A stretch of 64,000 nucleotides of DNA from Gammaproteobacteria bacterium (GTDB lineage: Bacteria > Pseudomonadota > Gammaproteobacteria > Pseudomonadales > Azotimanducaceae): contig VXNM01000014.1 of NCBI GenBank assembly GCA_009840545.1, forward strand, positions 121,197 to 185,196, written 5' to 3'. Each line of letters begins with the position of its first letter. Position 1 is the first letter of the stretch. Shown one piece after another: positions 9,350 through 18,053 of this stretch. The position numbers and the translations under genes were made by a program. The notes below the pieces were generated by a model, which saw only the letters and a program-made list of their open reading frames with translations, had not been told where the DNA came from and searched no databases.

Positions 9350-12180
9350 GACTAGTAGAACCCGATTTTGGAACACCAGCACCTCGCACTGAGGATCTTC
9401 CCACTGTTACTGTCTCGATCGATGGAAGACAGGTAGAGGTTGAGAGCGGCACATCGATCATGCGTGCCGCATTTCTTGCCAATGTTCCGGTGCCGAAACT
9501 CTGTGCGACGGACAGCATGGAGGCATTTGGCTCGTGCCGTGTCTGCTTGGTAGAAGTTGAAGGTCGTCGCGGCCTGATTGCGTCCTGCACCGAACCAGTT
9601 CAAGACGGAATGATCGTACGAACCCAGACCCCAAACGTTGAAAAGATTCGACGCAATGTCATGGAGCTGTACATATCGGATCACCCTCTCGACTGTCTGA
9701 CATGCTCCGCTAACGGCGATTGTGAACTTCAGGATATGGCTGGGTCCGTTGGGCTGCGCGAAGTTCGCTATACGGAAGGCTCGAATCACCTCAGCGAAGC
9801 CATTGACGCTTCAAATCCCTACTTTTCGTTCGATCCGAGCAAATGCATCGTCTGCTCCCGCTGCGTTCGTGCTTGCGAGGAGATTCAGGGAACCTATGCA
9901 CTGACTATCGACGGACGAGGGTTCGAATCCAAAGTAGCGACATCAGCCGATAGTTTCATAGATTCCGAATGCGTCGCCTGTGGAGCTTGCGTACAAGCGT
10001 GTCCCACCGCTACTTTGATGGATAAAAGTGTTATCGAGCATGGAGTACCTGATAGTACTGTCTTGACTACCTGCGCGTATTGCGGTGTTGGCTGCTCGTT
10101 CAAGGCTGAACTAAAGGGTGATCAAGTCGTGCGCATGGTGCCGTACAAGGACGGCATGGCCAATCACGGCGCGTCATGTGTCAAGGGAAGATTTGCTTGG
10201 GGCTACACCAAACATCCGGATCGCATCACTCGGCCCATGATTCGAGAGTCAATCAATGACCCATGGACGGAAATGGATTGGGATGAAGCGATCGAGTTTA
10301 CCGCAAGACGATTCGAGGAAATTCAGAAGAAATACGGTCGTAAATCTATTGGAGGGATCACATCCTCCAGAACGACGATTGAGGATGTATATGCCGTACA
10401 GAAAATGGTGCGTACGGCATTCGGCAACAACAACGTGGACACCTGTGCTCGAGTTTGCCACTCACCTACGGGCTATGGATTGAAGCAGACGTTTGGTACG
10501 TCGGCTGGCACTCAGAACTTCGACTCCGTTCGCGACGCGGATGTCATCGTAATCATTGGTGCGAATCCAACCGAAGGTCATCCGGTATTCGCCTCGCAGA
10601 TAAAGAAAAGAGCTGCCGAGGGAGCGCAACTCATCGTCTTGGATCCGCGAAAGATCGACTTGGTCAGGTCCCCGCACGTGGAAGCAACCTTGCACCTACC
10701 CTTGCTGCCTGGCACCAACGTGCCAGTGATGAACTCGATTGCCCACGTTGTAGTTACAGAGAACCTTCTGAATCGAGAATTCGCCCAAGAACGTTGCGAA
10801 ATCGATTCCTTCAATGAGTGGATTGAATTTATCAGTCAAGACGAGCACAGTCCTGAGCACGTCTCTGAGATTGCAAGTGTGTCTGCAGAGTCCATTCGAG
10901 ATGCAGCACGGCTTTATGCGAATGCGAACAACGCTGCGATCTACTACGGTTTAGGAGTGACAGAGCACAGTCAGGGATCAACTATGGTTATGGCCATGGC
11001 GAATCTGGCGATGGCAACAGGCAACATCGGTCGCCCCGGAGTCGGGGTAAATCCGCTTCGTGGTCAGAACAATGTTCAGGGTGCCGTTGACGTGGGGTCT
11101 TTCCCCCACGAGTTGCCGGGCTACAGGCACATATCCGATGACGTTGTTCGTCAGCAGTTTTCCGATGAATGGAACGTCGAAATTGATCCCGAACCCGGAT
11201 TTCGCATTCCCAACATGTTTGACGAAGCGTGTGCCGGACGATTCAAGGGAATGTTCATTCAAGGAGAGGACTTTCTTCAATCCGATCCGAACACTCGGCA
11301 TGTAGAGGAAGCGCTTGGGTCGATGGACTGCGTGGTCGTCCAGGACTTGTTTCTTACTGAAACTGCCAAAATGGCTCACGTATTCCTACCGGGAACAACT
11401 TTCCTCGAGAAAAACGGCACTTTTGTCAATGCAGAGCGTCGTCTGAACCGTGTCCGACCCGTCATATCACCAGCTTGTGGACTACAGGAGTGGGAAGCTG
11501 TCCAACGGATTGCCAACGCAATGGGTTATCCCATGAATTTCAAGAGCAGTTCAGAAATCGTCGACGAGTTGGCGAGCCTCACTCCTATCTTTGCTGGTGT
11601 TTCCCATGAATACCTAGATGAAGTCAATAGTGTGCAGTGGCCATGCAACGACTCTGCGCCTTTGGGAACTCCCATCATGCACGTAGAGAATTTTGCCCGA
11701 GGCAAGGGGTTGTTCGTTACCACTGAATATGAACCTACGACGGAAAGAACCAATCGAAAATTCCCATTGTTGCTCACCACAGGTCGGAGACTCGCACAGT
11801 ACAACGTGGGAACTCAAACTCGGAGAACTCCCAATAACACTTGGCTAAAGGAAGATCAACTGGAAATTCACCCGGCGGATGCAGAGGTTCGAGGGATTCG
11901 TACGGGGGATTGGGTAGCGATACGAAGCCGAATGGGTGAGATCACACTACGAGCCAAGGTGTCCGAGCGACTGAGTCCAGGAGTCATCTACACAACGTTC
12001 CACCACCCATCTACAGGAACAAACGTCATCACTACGGATCAATCCGATTGGGCGACAAACTGTCCTGAGTACAAAGTGACAGCGGTTGAAGTAATTCCTG
12101 CCAACCATCGCTCCCCTTGGAACGATCAATTCCTCGAGAGAGAGGAACATCAAAAGAGCCTACTCCCAGCCGGAGGCTGA
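9346..12180 (+). CDS. fdsA: NAD-dependent formate dehydrogenase catalytic alpha subunit (molybdenum, bis-MGD)
   Basis: A 944-residue soluble catalytic subunit oxidising formate to CO2. It has a NuoG-like N-terminus: [2Fe-2S] at C53, C64, C67, C81; a His-Cys3 cluster at H113, C117, C120, C126; two ferredoxin clusters at C167-C177 and C209-C219. The molybdopterin domain begins with a [4Fe-4S] site (C243, C246, C250, C278). The active-site pair is C371-H372 in CARVCHSP, so this is the Cys rather than the Sec form. The C-terminal domain (TGRRLAQYNVGTQTRR) contacts the second pterin. Translation starts at a TTG overlapping the fdsB stop, after GGAAGGA. No Tat signal, as expected for the cytoplasmic FDH. 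Confidence 0.95.
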   Translation: MRLVEPDFGTPAPRTEDLPTVTVSIDGRQVEVESGTSIMRAAFLANVPVPKLCATDSMEAFGSCRVCLVEVEGRRGLIASCTEPVQDGMIVRTQTPNVEKIRRNVMELYISDHPLDCLTCSANGDCELQDMAGSVGLREVRYTEGSNHLSEAIDASNPYFSFDPSKCIVCSRCVRACEEIQGTYALTIDGRGFESKVATSADSFIDSECVACGACVQACPTATLMDKSVIEHGVPDSTVLTTCAYCGVGCSFKAELKGDQVVRMVPYKDGMANHGASCVKGRFAWGYTKHPDRITRPMIRESINDPWTEMDWDEAIEFTARRFEEIQKKYGRKSIGGITSSRTTIEDVYAVQKMVRTAFGNNNVDTCARVCHSPTGYGLKQTFGTSAGTQNFDSVRDADVIVIIGANPTEGHPVFASQIKKRAAEGAQLIVLDPRKIDLVRSPHVEATLHLPLLPGTNVPVMNSIAHVVVTENLLNREFAQERCEIDSFNEWIEFISQDEHSPEHVSEIASVSAESIRDAARLYANANNAAIYYGLGVTEHSQGSTMVMAMANLAMATGNIGRPGVGVNPLRGQNNVQGAVDVGSFPHELPGYRHISDDVVRQQFSDEWNVEIDPEPGFRIPNMFDEACAGRFKGMFIQGEDFLQSDPNTRHVEEALGSMDCVVVQDLFLTETAKMAHVFLPGTTFLEKNGTFVNAERRLNRVRPVISPACGLQEWEAVQRIANAMGYPMNFKSSSEIVDELASLTPIFAGVSHEYLDEVNSVQWPCNDSAPLGTPIMHVENFARGKGLFVTTEYEPTTERTNRKFPLLLTTGRRLAQYNVGTQTRRTPNNTWLKEDQLEIHPADAEVRGIRTGDWVAIRSRMGEITLRAKVSERLSPGVIYTTFHHPSTGTNVITTDQSDWATNCPEYKVTAVEVIPANHRSPWNDQFLEREEHQKSLLPAGG

Positions 12181-12199
12181 TGCAGGCTCCGGAGAGATC

Positions 12200-13039
12200 T
12201 TGAACGATCAACATCGCGCAGTTCCGATACAGAAATTCGGGTCCCGTCTCGAATCTACCGACGACTTCGTTACGATCGAGGAGCCTTTAGAGATTCGAAT
12301 TAGGTACTTTGACAAGAGGCAAATTCGCGAAAACAGCCTTTCGGTCACGATGCGCACTCCTGGAGACGATCTTGACTTAGCTTGTGGATTCCTCCTGAGC
12401 GAAGGCATTGTCAAAGACTATTCACAAATTCAAGAAGCCGTACTTGGAGCGGATTGGGGCGACGCGCCCAGTGCAGAAAATGTGGTGTCGATCCAACTTC
12501 ACGAAGGCGCACAGTTCGATCCCGACTCTCTCTTGCGCCATTTCTACACTACATCCAGTTGTGGAGTGTGCGGAAAAGTGTCATTGGCAACCGTGAAGGT
12601 TCATGTTCCATCGCACTTGCCTTCCGATTTCAAGATTTCTGCCGACCAGATTACGCTGCTACCTAACAACCTTCGCAATCGACAGATGGAGTTTTCAAAG
12701 ACCGGCGGATTACATGCCAGTGCTTTGTTCGACAGCGACGCCAAAATACTCAGGGTCCGAGAGGACGTTGGAAGGCACAATGCTTTGGACAAACTCCTTG
12801 GGTCATTCCGAGAATCGGGACTGGAGTCTTTGCGAACCAGTGGATTGCTACTGAGTGGACGAGCAAGCTTCGAGCTGCTCCAAAAGGCGGCTATAGCCGG
12901 TATTCCTCTTGTTGCTTCCATTGGTCCTCCATCCTCACTGGCAATCGATCTCGCACGTGATCAGGACATTACCTTGATTGGTTTTCTCCGAGACGAGACT
13001 TTTAATCTCTACCATGGTGAAAGAGTCGTTCGTGATTGA
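12200..13039 (+). CDS. fdhD: formate dehydrogenase sulfurtransferase/accessory protein
   Basis: A 279-residue FdhD/FdsC protein, which hands sulfur to the molybdenum cofactor and is needed for active formate dehydrogenase. The CGVCG motif holds C121 and C124. The N-terminal EEPLEIRI strand, the LACGFLLSEGI helix, the REDVGRHNALDK motif and the LSGRASFELLQKA motif are all intact. It starts at a TTG placed 5 nt after GGAG, 19 nt past the fdsA stop. Its end overlaps mobA. Confidence 0.95.
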   Translation: MNDQHRAVPIQKFGSRLESTDDFVTIEEPLEIRIRYFDKRQIRENSLSVTMRTPGDDLDLACGFLLSEGIVKDYSQIQEAVLGADWGDAPSAENVVSIQLHEGAQFDPDSLLRHFYTTSSCGVCGKVSLATVKVHVPSHLPSDFKISADQITLLPNNLRNRQMEFSKTGGLHASALFDSDAKILRVREDVGRHNALDKLLGSFRESGLESLRTSGLLLSGRASFELLQKAAIAGIPLVASIGPPSSLAIDLARDQDITLIGFLRDETFNLYHGERVVRD

Positions 13040-13637
13040 GAAAGCCAATATCACTGGAATCATTCTTTGTGGTGGCCGTGGTGCACGACTAAGCGGTTTG
13101 GACAAACCTCTCATCGACTTGGGCAGCAAACGCATTGTTGATTGCATGATCGAACGATTGAGCGATCAAGTTTGCGACCTGATTCTCTCCTGTTCGAGAA
13201 ATGTCGCTCTCTATGAAGCGCTAGGTTACCGTGTTGTTGTAGATGGAGAGCCATCGGAAGGACCTCTTGCCGGACTGCATGAGTCGTTCTCAAGGGTCGA
13301 GACAGAATGGGTCTTAACAACACCTGGCGACGTTCCCTTCATTCCGAGATCGCTAGTAGATCGCTTGACAGAAGATGCTCTAAGTCGAGGTGTTTCGGTA
13401 CCCTCGATCCAAGGACAGCAGCAAAACCTGTGCATGATCCTGGGAACGCAAGAACGAGAGTCGTTGTCGGAGTTCTATATCAAGGGGGGAAGAGCTGTGA
13501 AAGAGTGGTTGCAACAGCACAGCATTCCTGCGACTGATTTGTCTGACATGGCTCTAGACTTCCTTAATGTCAATACAATGTACGAACTTAACGAAGCACG
13601 TTCTCGCTTCGCACTTGAAAATAAGTCCGCAGTGTGA
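13014..13637 (+). CDS. mobA: molybdenum cofactor guanylyltransferase
   Basis: A 207-residue enzyme that adds GMP to molybdopterin to make the MGD form used by fdsA. The nucleotide-binding signature LCGGRGARLSGLDKP lies at residues 18-32, and the metal-binding region follows as EGPLAG...TPGDVPF. The ATG at 13014 overlaps the fdhD coding end by 26 nt; the frame is open upstream but lacks family sequence there. In several known fds operons the gene after fdhD/fdsC is the small delta subunit fdsD. Here mobA takes that place and no fdsD is seen. Confidence 0.93.
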   Translation: MVKESFVIEKANITGIILCGGRGARLSGLDKPLIDLGSKRIVDCMIERLSDQVCDLILSCSRNVALYEALGYRVVVDGEPSEGPLAGLHESFSRVETEWVLTTPGDVPFIPRSLVDRLTEDALSRGVSVPSIQGQQQNLCMILGTQERESLSEFYIKGGRAVKEWLQQHSIPATDLSDMALDFLNVNTMYELNEARSRFALENKSAV

Positions 13638-13666
13638 AAACACTACATTGCAATATGCACAATGCG

Positions 13667-13672
13667 TATAAT
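13667..13672 (+). promoter_or_regulatory. perfect -10 hexamer upstream of the STAS gene
   Basis: TATAAT lies in the 131-nt gap between mobA and the STAS gene, with no good -35 match at 16-18 nt. TTGCAA stands 13 nt upstream, which is too close. It would give a leader of about 90 nt. Weak on its own, but it suggests separate transcription of the STAS gene. Confidence 0.35.
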
Positions 13673-13754
13673 TTCGCCGTTGGAAATTGCCAGCGGAATG
13701 ACAGGGAGAAACCGCTAGGGTTTTCCCGTTCAATGCATCCGTAAGTCAACCATC

Positions 13755-13771
13755 GAAGGAGCACTCTCATT
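13755..13771 (+). promoter_or_regulatory. strong ribosome binding site pointing to an ATT start codon
   Basis: GAAGGAG (13755-13761), a 7-nt spacer, then ATT (13769-13771) in frame with the STAS protein. There is no in-frame ATG or GTG between the upstream TAA at 13742 and the conserved domain. The only standard alternative, TTG at 13784, is 22 nt from the SD. The spacing decides in favour of ATT. Confidence 0.7.
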
Positions 13772-14119
13772 AATACTCAAGCATTGCAAGTCGATTCGAG
13801 TCGAGACAACAACATCCTTACGGTAACAGTGACCGGACGAATTGATGGATTGACTGCGAATGAGTTTGAGTCCAACGTAACCGCCGCCATCGAAACGGAC
13901 GATAGTGGCGTAATTATTGGTCTCTCAGATCTCTCCTATATCAGTAGTGCGGGACTGCGATCAATCCTGATGATTGCCAAGACTCTGGGACAGCGCAAGG
14001 TGGGATTTGTGCTCTATTCAGTGCCTGACTCTATTCTCGAAATTATCAAGATTGCGGGTTTTGACCGAATCATCGATATCGTTTCCGACCAGTCTGAAGC
14101 CCTCGCGAAAGTTACTTAG
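13769..14119 (+). CDS. STAS-domain anti-sigma factor antagonist (SpoIIAA/RsbV-like), ATT start
   Basis: A 116-residue single STAS domain. The phosphorylation region reads LSYISSAGLRSIL, matching the D/SxSYISSAGLR motif whose first central Ser is the usual phospho-acceptor. In partner switching the unphosphorylated form binds an RsbW-like kinase and releases that kinase's other target. The likely partners, an RsbW-like kinase and an REC-phosphatase, are on the facing strand 3.5-5 kb away. The start is chosen as ATT at 13769 because of the SD spacing. A TTG at 13784 would remove five residues without touching the domain. Confidence 0.88.
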   Translation: MNTQALQVDSSRDNNILTVTVTGRIDGLTANEFESNVTAAIETDDSGVIIGLSDLSYISSAGLRSILMIAKTLGQRKVGFVLYSVPDSILEIIKIAGFDRIIDIVSDQSEALAKVT

Positions 14120-14130
14120 CGCGAAGCTCC

Positions 14131-14144
14131 TTCCTTCGAAGGAA
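14131..14144. terminator. palindrome between convergent genes, weak terminator candidate
   Basis: TTCCTTCGAAGGAA is a perfect 14-nt palindrome in the 39-nt gap between the convergent STAS and histidine kinase genes. It has no T run on either side, so a termination role is only a guess from position. Confidence 0.25.
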
Positions 14145-14158
14145 CTCTCCACAATCCT

Positions 14159-16387
14159 CTAGTCCTGCGACTCCGCAGGTAAATCTTCATCGTCTTCCTC
14201 ATCATCTGTTTCAGCTATGAATGCAGAGGGGTCTGAAGGTAAATCGACGACCATCTGAGTCCACTGTCCTTCTTCGGACGTAACCTGAATTGATCCTCCG
14301 TGCTCCCGGACGATGTCGTTTGACAGAGATAGACCAAGTCCGGTCCCTTTGTCGGTGGGCTTGGTTGTAAAGAATGGATTGAAGATTCGTTCAATCACGG
14401 ATTGGGGCATGCCGGTTCCGTTGTCGCGGAACGTGATGTGCACCCTGTCTCCCACTTTCTTCGTCGTGCAGACGAGTGTAGGAATGAAATCGATTGAGGG
14501 GTCTTTTTGCTTGAGTTCCTGAAATTTCTCGTTCACTGCGTAGCCGGCATTCGTAACCATGTTGATGAAGACTCGACCAATATCTTGGGGCACAACCCTC
14601 ATGTCTCCAATGGACTCGTCAAGTTCGAACTCAAGTGCCAGTTCAAAGGTGTTATCCGCCGCGCGTGCGCTGTGGAAAGCCAATTTCGCGTGTTCGTCCA
14701 AAAGTGCGTTGATGTCAGACTCCGCAAACTCTGTAGTACCTCTACCCATCTTGAGCATGTCGTCGATGATGCGGTTTGCTCTTCCACCGTGTTCGCGGAT
14801 TCGTTTCAAGTTAGAAGTGAGGTCCTCAATGTTTTCCTCAATCAATTCATCGTCGATTTCCCCATCGGCGGCTTCACGCTTCTCAGGACTCATGAGTTCA
14901 TCGACGATTTCATCAAGCAGCTCCTCTGATAGCTCCGAGAAATTCATGATGAAGTTCAGAGGATTTCGAATCTCATGTGCGACTCCGGCTGTCAGTTCGC
15001 CTAATGCGACCAGCTTTTCACGCATGACTATTTGGTCTTGGGCTCTTCGAAGATCCTCGTTTGCACTCTCCAATGCATCATTCTTTTCCGACAGTTCTTG
15101 TGCAAGTTTCTCCACAAGATTGAGACGCTGTACTTCAAGTGCATGTTTTCGAAAGACTTCAAGCGCATGAGCCATTTCCGCAATCTCGTCGTTGCCATCC
15201 ACCGTAATGCTGGACTCAAGGTCGCCGTCTGCCATCGACCGCATACGCCCGGACAAGTGGTCGAGACGACGCAGAATGCGGTTGCCAATGTAAAAAACAG
15301 AAATGATCCCCGCCCCAATGACGCTGACAATGTTGACGATGATCAACAGAAGTCGCCCCGTCGCTACAGCGCTTGCAGACGATGCAGCTGCCATCGCTGT
15401 ATCGTCTCGAGCGGTACGCACCAACTCCTCGATGTCTGCAACCAGTTGCGCTCCCAACTGGCGGTTGTACTCGAAGATTGTTTCTTTTTGCTCGTCAAGA
15501 CTAAACAGCTCGGACTTTGTCTCAAAGATCCCATCGTTCTCCAGACCAATCTCCGTCAATCTATTGAACATTGGGCTTATGCTCTCGTAGAACTCATCCT
15601 TCTCCAGCTGACTCAGAGTCCTCGCAACCCCAAATTCGTTCGTCTCAAAACGGTCTTTGAGTGTTTCGATTAATGGCGAATCGGGAAGCGACAATGCGCT
15701 GGACAAGAGCTCGACGCCATTAGTCGCAAATCGTCGGAGTTCTCCAAGATGCCGATACCGGCTGAATTCCTCGACAGTGAAGTGCTGCGATTGCGGAACA
15801 CTGGGAGTTTCGCGGTTCCGATAGCCAGTTACAAAGTAGAACAGTTGCATATCAATCGCGGAGATGAGATTGTTCTCAACCGTAGTTGCAAGTAGCGAGA
15901 ATTCCGACTGCAGATCATTTAGCTGCGCCGTGAGAACAAACCGGTCCACCACAAGAGAACTAACGGTGTCGATGTTCTGTAAGAGAGTTTCTCCAAGACG
16001 CGTGATTTCGTTCACTAGCGACGGGTCCAATCCTCGGTCCAAAATGGAATCGAGTTGTAGACGAAAGTCCCGTTTGTCTATTTCTACCTCTATACGGATG
16101 GATTCCAGTTCTTCTTCTGTAGTTGCCGAAGTGAGACGGGGAGCTGCTGAGACAACTTCGCCACTCTTTAGCGAAAACGCAAAGGCAGCTTCCATATCGG
16201 GCATGCTAATTTCGTACACGCGCTTTTGAGCCTTGTTGATTTGGTCGAGATAGATCAAACCAACGAAACTAGCAATGAGTGTTAGGAACACAGCCCCAGC
16301 AAGAGCAAGTCCGAGTCGAGCGGAAATCCGATGGCGCAAGCTCAGAAAGCGCTCGATGAAAGATTTCCTTTTCTCTACTTTCTCCAT
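14159..16387 (-). CDS. membrane sensor histidine kinase with HAMP domain
   Basis: A 742-residue kinase. TM1 lies at about residues 26-48 and a long helical periplasmic domain at 49-344, resembling the four-helix sensor modules of TorS-type kinases. TM2 is at 345-367, HAMP at about 368-425, then a coiled linker. The phospho-acceptor is H471 in GVAHEIRNPLN. The ATPase domain has the N-box region NMVTNAG, then NGTGMP and GTGLGLSL. An unusual acidic insert lies after the H-box and the C-terminus ends in an acidic tail (DDEEDDED). Its first 13 nt overlap the end of the binding-protein gene, suggesting the two gene products work as one sensor. The REC-phosphatase of the same operon is the obvious target. 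Confidence 0.93.
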   Translation of the reverse strand: MEKVEKRKSFIERFLSLRHRISARLGLALAGAVFLTLIASFVGLIYLDQINKAQKRVYEISMPDMEAAFAFSLKSGEVVSAAPRLTSATTEEELESIRIEVEIDKRDFRLQLDSILDRGLDPSLVNEITRLGETLLQNIDTVSSLVVDRFVLTAQLNDLQSEFSLLATTVENNLISAIDMQLFYFVTGYRNRETPSVPQSQHFTVEEFSRYRHLGELRRFATNGVELLSSALSLPDSPLIETLKDRFETNEFGVARTLSQLEKDEFYESISPMFNRLTEIGLENDGIFETKSELFSLDEQKETIFEYNRQLGAQLVADIEELVRTARDDTAMAAASSASAVATGRLLLIIVNIVSVIGAGIISVFYIGNRILRRLDHLSGRMRSMADGDLESSITVDGNDEIAEMAHALEVFRKHALEVQRLNLVEKLAQELSEKNDALESANEDLRRAQDQIVMREKLVALGELTAGVAHEIRNPLNFIMNFSELSEELLDEIVDELMSPEKREAADGEIDDELIEENIEDLTSNLKRIREHGGRANRIIDDMLKMGRGTTEFAESDINALLDEHAKLAFHSARAADNTFELALEFELDESIGDMRVVPQDIGRVFINMVTNAGYAVNEKFQELKQKDPSIDFIPTLVCTTKKVGDRVHITFRDNGTGMPQSVIERIFNPFFTTKPTDKGTGLGLSLSNDIVREHGGSIQVTSEEGQWTQMVVDLPSDPSAFIAETDDEEDDEDLPAESQD

Positions 16388-17637
16388 GGAAGCGTTATGT
16401 CAGCGAGAGACTCTACGGCGTGGAAGCTACCGTCCTCTGCGAGAACGGTCATGAATACTTCATCCGACCCCTGGTTGTCGTCCACGTAGTTGAGACTAAA
16501 ACCATCTATATCCACATCTTCCAACGAGCGAATGGACCGCAAGAAATTGGCTCGGTTCAACTCCCTACCAGCATGCCGCAGTCCCTCGATGGCAACTCGA
16601 CCGACCAAGTACCCCTCGAACGAAATAAATTCTGGCTTCGCATCGGGGTCGATTGCAGTAATGGCTTCTCGATATGCCTGAGCAACGGGCGGTGTGTCGC
16701 CACTAGGTAAGGGTACAACCTGCGACACCATGACACCGCTCCCCTCATCTCCAAGTGACTCTGCAAGCGCGTTACTGTTTACAAATGAGATATTGATGAA
16801 CAAAACGTCCATTCCAATTCTTCGAGACCACTTAATAAACTCTGCGGAGGGTTGGTAGCTACCGATCATGATGATCGCGTCAGGGTCCGATTCAAAAATA
16901 TCAAGAACAGCCGTCCTGACGTCGATTGAGTTCCGCCGATACACGCCAGCAGAAAGCAGTTCGAGCCCTCGCCGCTCCATAGCAGCTCGTGCGCCCATGT
17001 AACCTGCTCGACCGAAGGAATCGTCCTGATAGAGAATTGCAATACGTTCGGTGCCACCATTCTGCGTTAAGAAAGCGACCATTTCTTCGGTTTCCTGAGC
17101 GTAGGATGCACGTAGATTCACGACAAAGGGATTGTCGATTCGCAAAAACGCTGCGCCTGTTTGCGGTCCAATGTAAGGAACTTTGTGTGCTTCCGCCAGT
17201 GGCACCGCCGCTCGAGATGTAGGAGTCCCAACCGCTCCGATGAGAGAGAAGACGTTATCGTCCTCGATCAATTCCAAAGTATTTGCAATGGTTTTTTCGG
17301 GTTCGTATCCATCATCTAGCGTCTTTAATTCAATTCGTCGTCCGTGAACACCACCTTGCTCGTTTATCTCATTGAAAGCGGCCAACAAACCAAGTCGCAT
17401 TCCCTTCCCTGAAGCCTGGTTTAGACCCTCTAACGCACAGGATTGACCAAATAAAACAACGTCTGGAGAGACACCGTCTGAAAGTTCTCCCGGAGTGCCG
17501 TTCGGCGATGTGACCGTCAATTCGGAATCGGAGTTCTCCAATTCCGAGGAACCCGATGTGGCAATGAGCAATAGAGCGAGGGATGCCAGCACTTGTAGGA
17601 CACCGGCAAATCCTCGAGGATTTCTCCTCATGGTCAA
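16375..17637 (-). CDS. periplasmic binding protein, type 1 fold (branched amino acid/amide-like ligand)
   Basis: A 420-residue exported protein with a signal peptide (core at about residues 12-26). The mature part is of the Peripla_BP_6 type: VVLFGQSCALEG, FNEINEQGGVHGRRIEL, SLIGAVGTPTSRAAVPLAE, then the second lobe with AILYQDDSFGRAGYMGA. No permease or ABC ATPase gene is near. It is wedged between an RsbW-like kinase (4-nt overlap) and a histidine kinase (13-nt overlap), so it most likely feeds ligand information to the kinase rather than to transport. The ligand is unknown. Confidence 0.9.
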   Translation of the reverse strand: MTMRRNPRGFAGVLQVLASLALLLIATSGSSELENSDSELTVTSPNGTPGELSDGVSPDVVLFGQSCALEGLNQASGKGMRLGLLAAFNEINEQGGVHGRRIELKTLDDGYEPEKTIANTLELIEDDNVFSLIGAVGTPTSRAAVPLAEAHKVPYIGPQTGAAFLRIDNPFVVNLRASYAQETEEMVAFLTQNGGTERIAILYQDDSFGRAGYMGARAAMERRGLELLSAGVYRRNSIDVRTAVLDIFESDPDAIIMIGSYQPSAEFIKWSRRIGMDVLFINISFVNSNALAESLGDEGSGVMVSQVVPLPSGDTPPVAQAYREAITAIDPDAKPEFISFEGYLVGRVAIEGLRHAGRELNRANFLRSIRSLEDVDIDGFSLNYVDDNQGSDEVFMTVLAEDGSFHAVESLADITLPWRK

Positions 17638-18053
17638 AACTTCTTTACAAGGGTGAGGTGATTCTTACTGTCTTCGTACTTATACGAAACATCATCCATC
17701 ATCGTTTTGACTAGATGGATCCCCACTCCTCCAATTCTGCGATCCTCTAGGCTTGCATCTAAATCGGGTTGAGCAGCTTCATGTAGTGGATCAAACTGTT
17801 TCGCATCATCGATCAAATCGATCCGAAGCTCTCTCCCTTGAATGGACATCTTGATTTCAATTTGATGCGATTCGTCGTCATCGTAACCATAGGAAACGAT
17901 GTTCGTGAACAGCTCGTCTATCGCAAGTTGGACTGAAAACGCGATTTCCTCTGGAAGACTTCCAACTCGCGCGAACTCCGTTAGCGTTGTAATGAAACGC
18001 TGTAGCTCGTCAAGACGATTTTCGAGAATAACCTTGCAACTGGCCGACATCAT
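17634..18053 (-). CDS. RsbW/SpoIIAB-like serine kinase (anti-sigma regulatory factor)
   Basis: A 139-residue GHKL-fold ATPase. The N-box is AIDELFTNIVSYGY (residues about 44-57) and the G-box is RIGGVGIHLVK near residue 110. Such proteins phosphorylate a STAS antagonist and hold back a sigma factor or another partner. It overlaps the upstream phosphatase gene by 4 nt (ATGA) and the downstream binding-protein gene by 4 nt. No sigma factor gene lies in the window, so the final output is unknown. Confidence 0.92.
   Translation of the reverse strand: MMSASCKVILENRLDELQRFITTLTEFARVGSLPEEIAFSVQLAIDELFTNIVSYGYDDDESHQIEIKMSIQGRELRIDLIDDAKQFDPLHEAAQPDLDASLEDRRIGGVGIHLVKTMMDDVSYKYEDSKNHLTLVKKF

Noticed and set aside
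9915-9935. TTCGAATCC resembling a tRNA T-loop
   Set aside because: It lies inside the fdsA coding frame, and no acceptor or anticodon stem can be built around it.
14559-15170. Long Ser-rich frame (203 codons) antisense to the histidine kinase
   Set aside because: A typical antisense shadow of a Glu/Asp-rich coding sequence; the kinase frame is certain.
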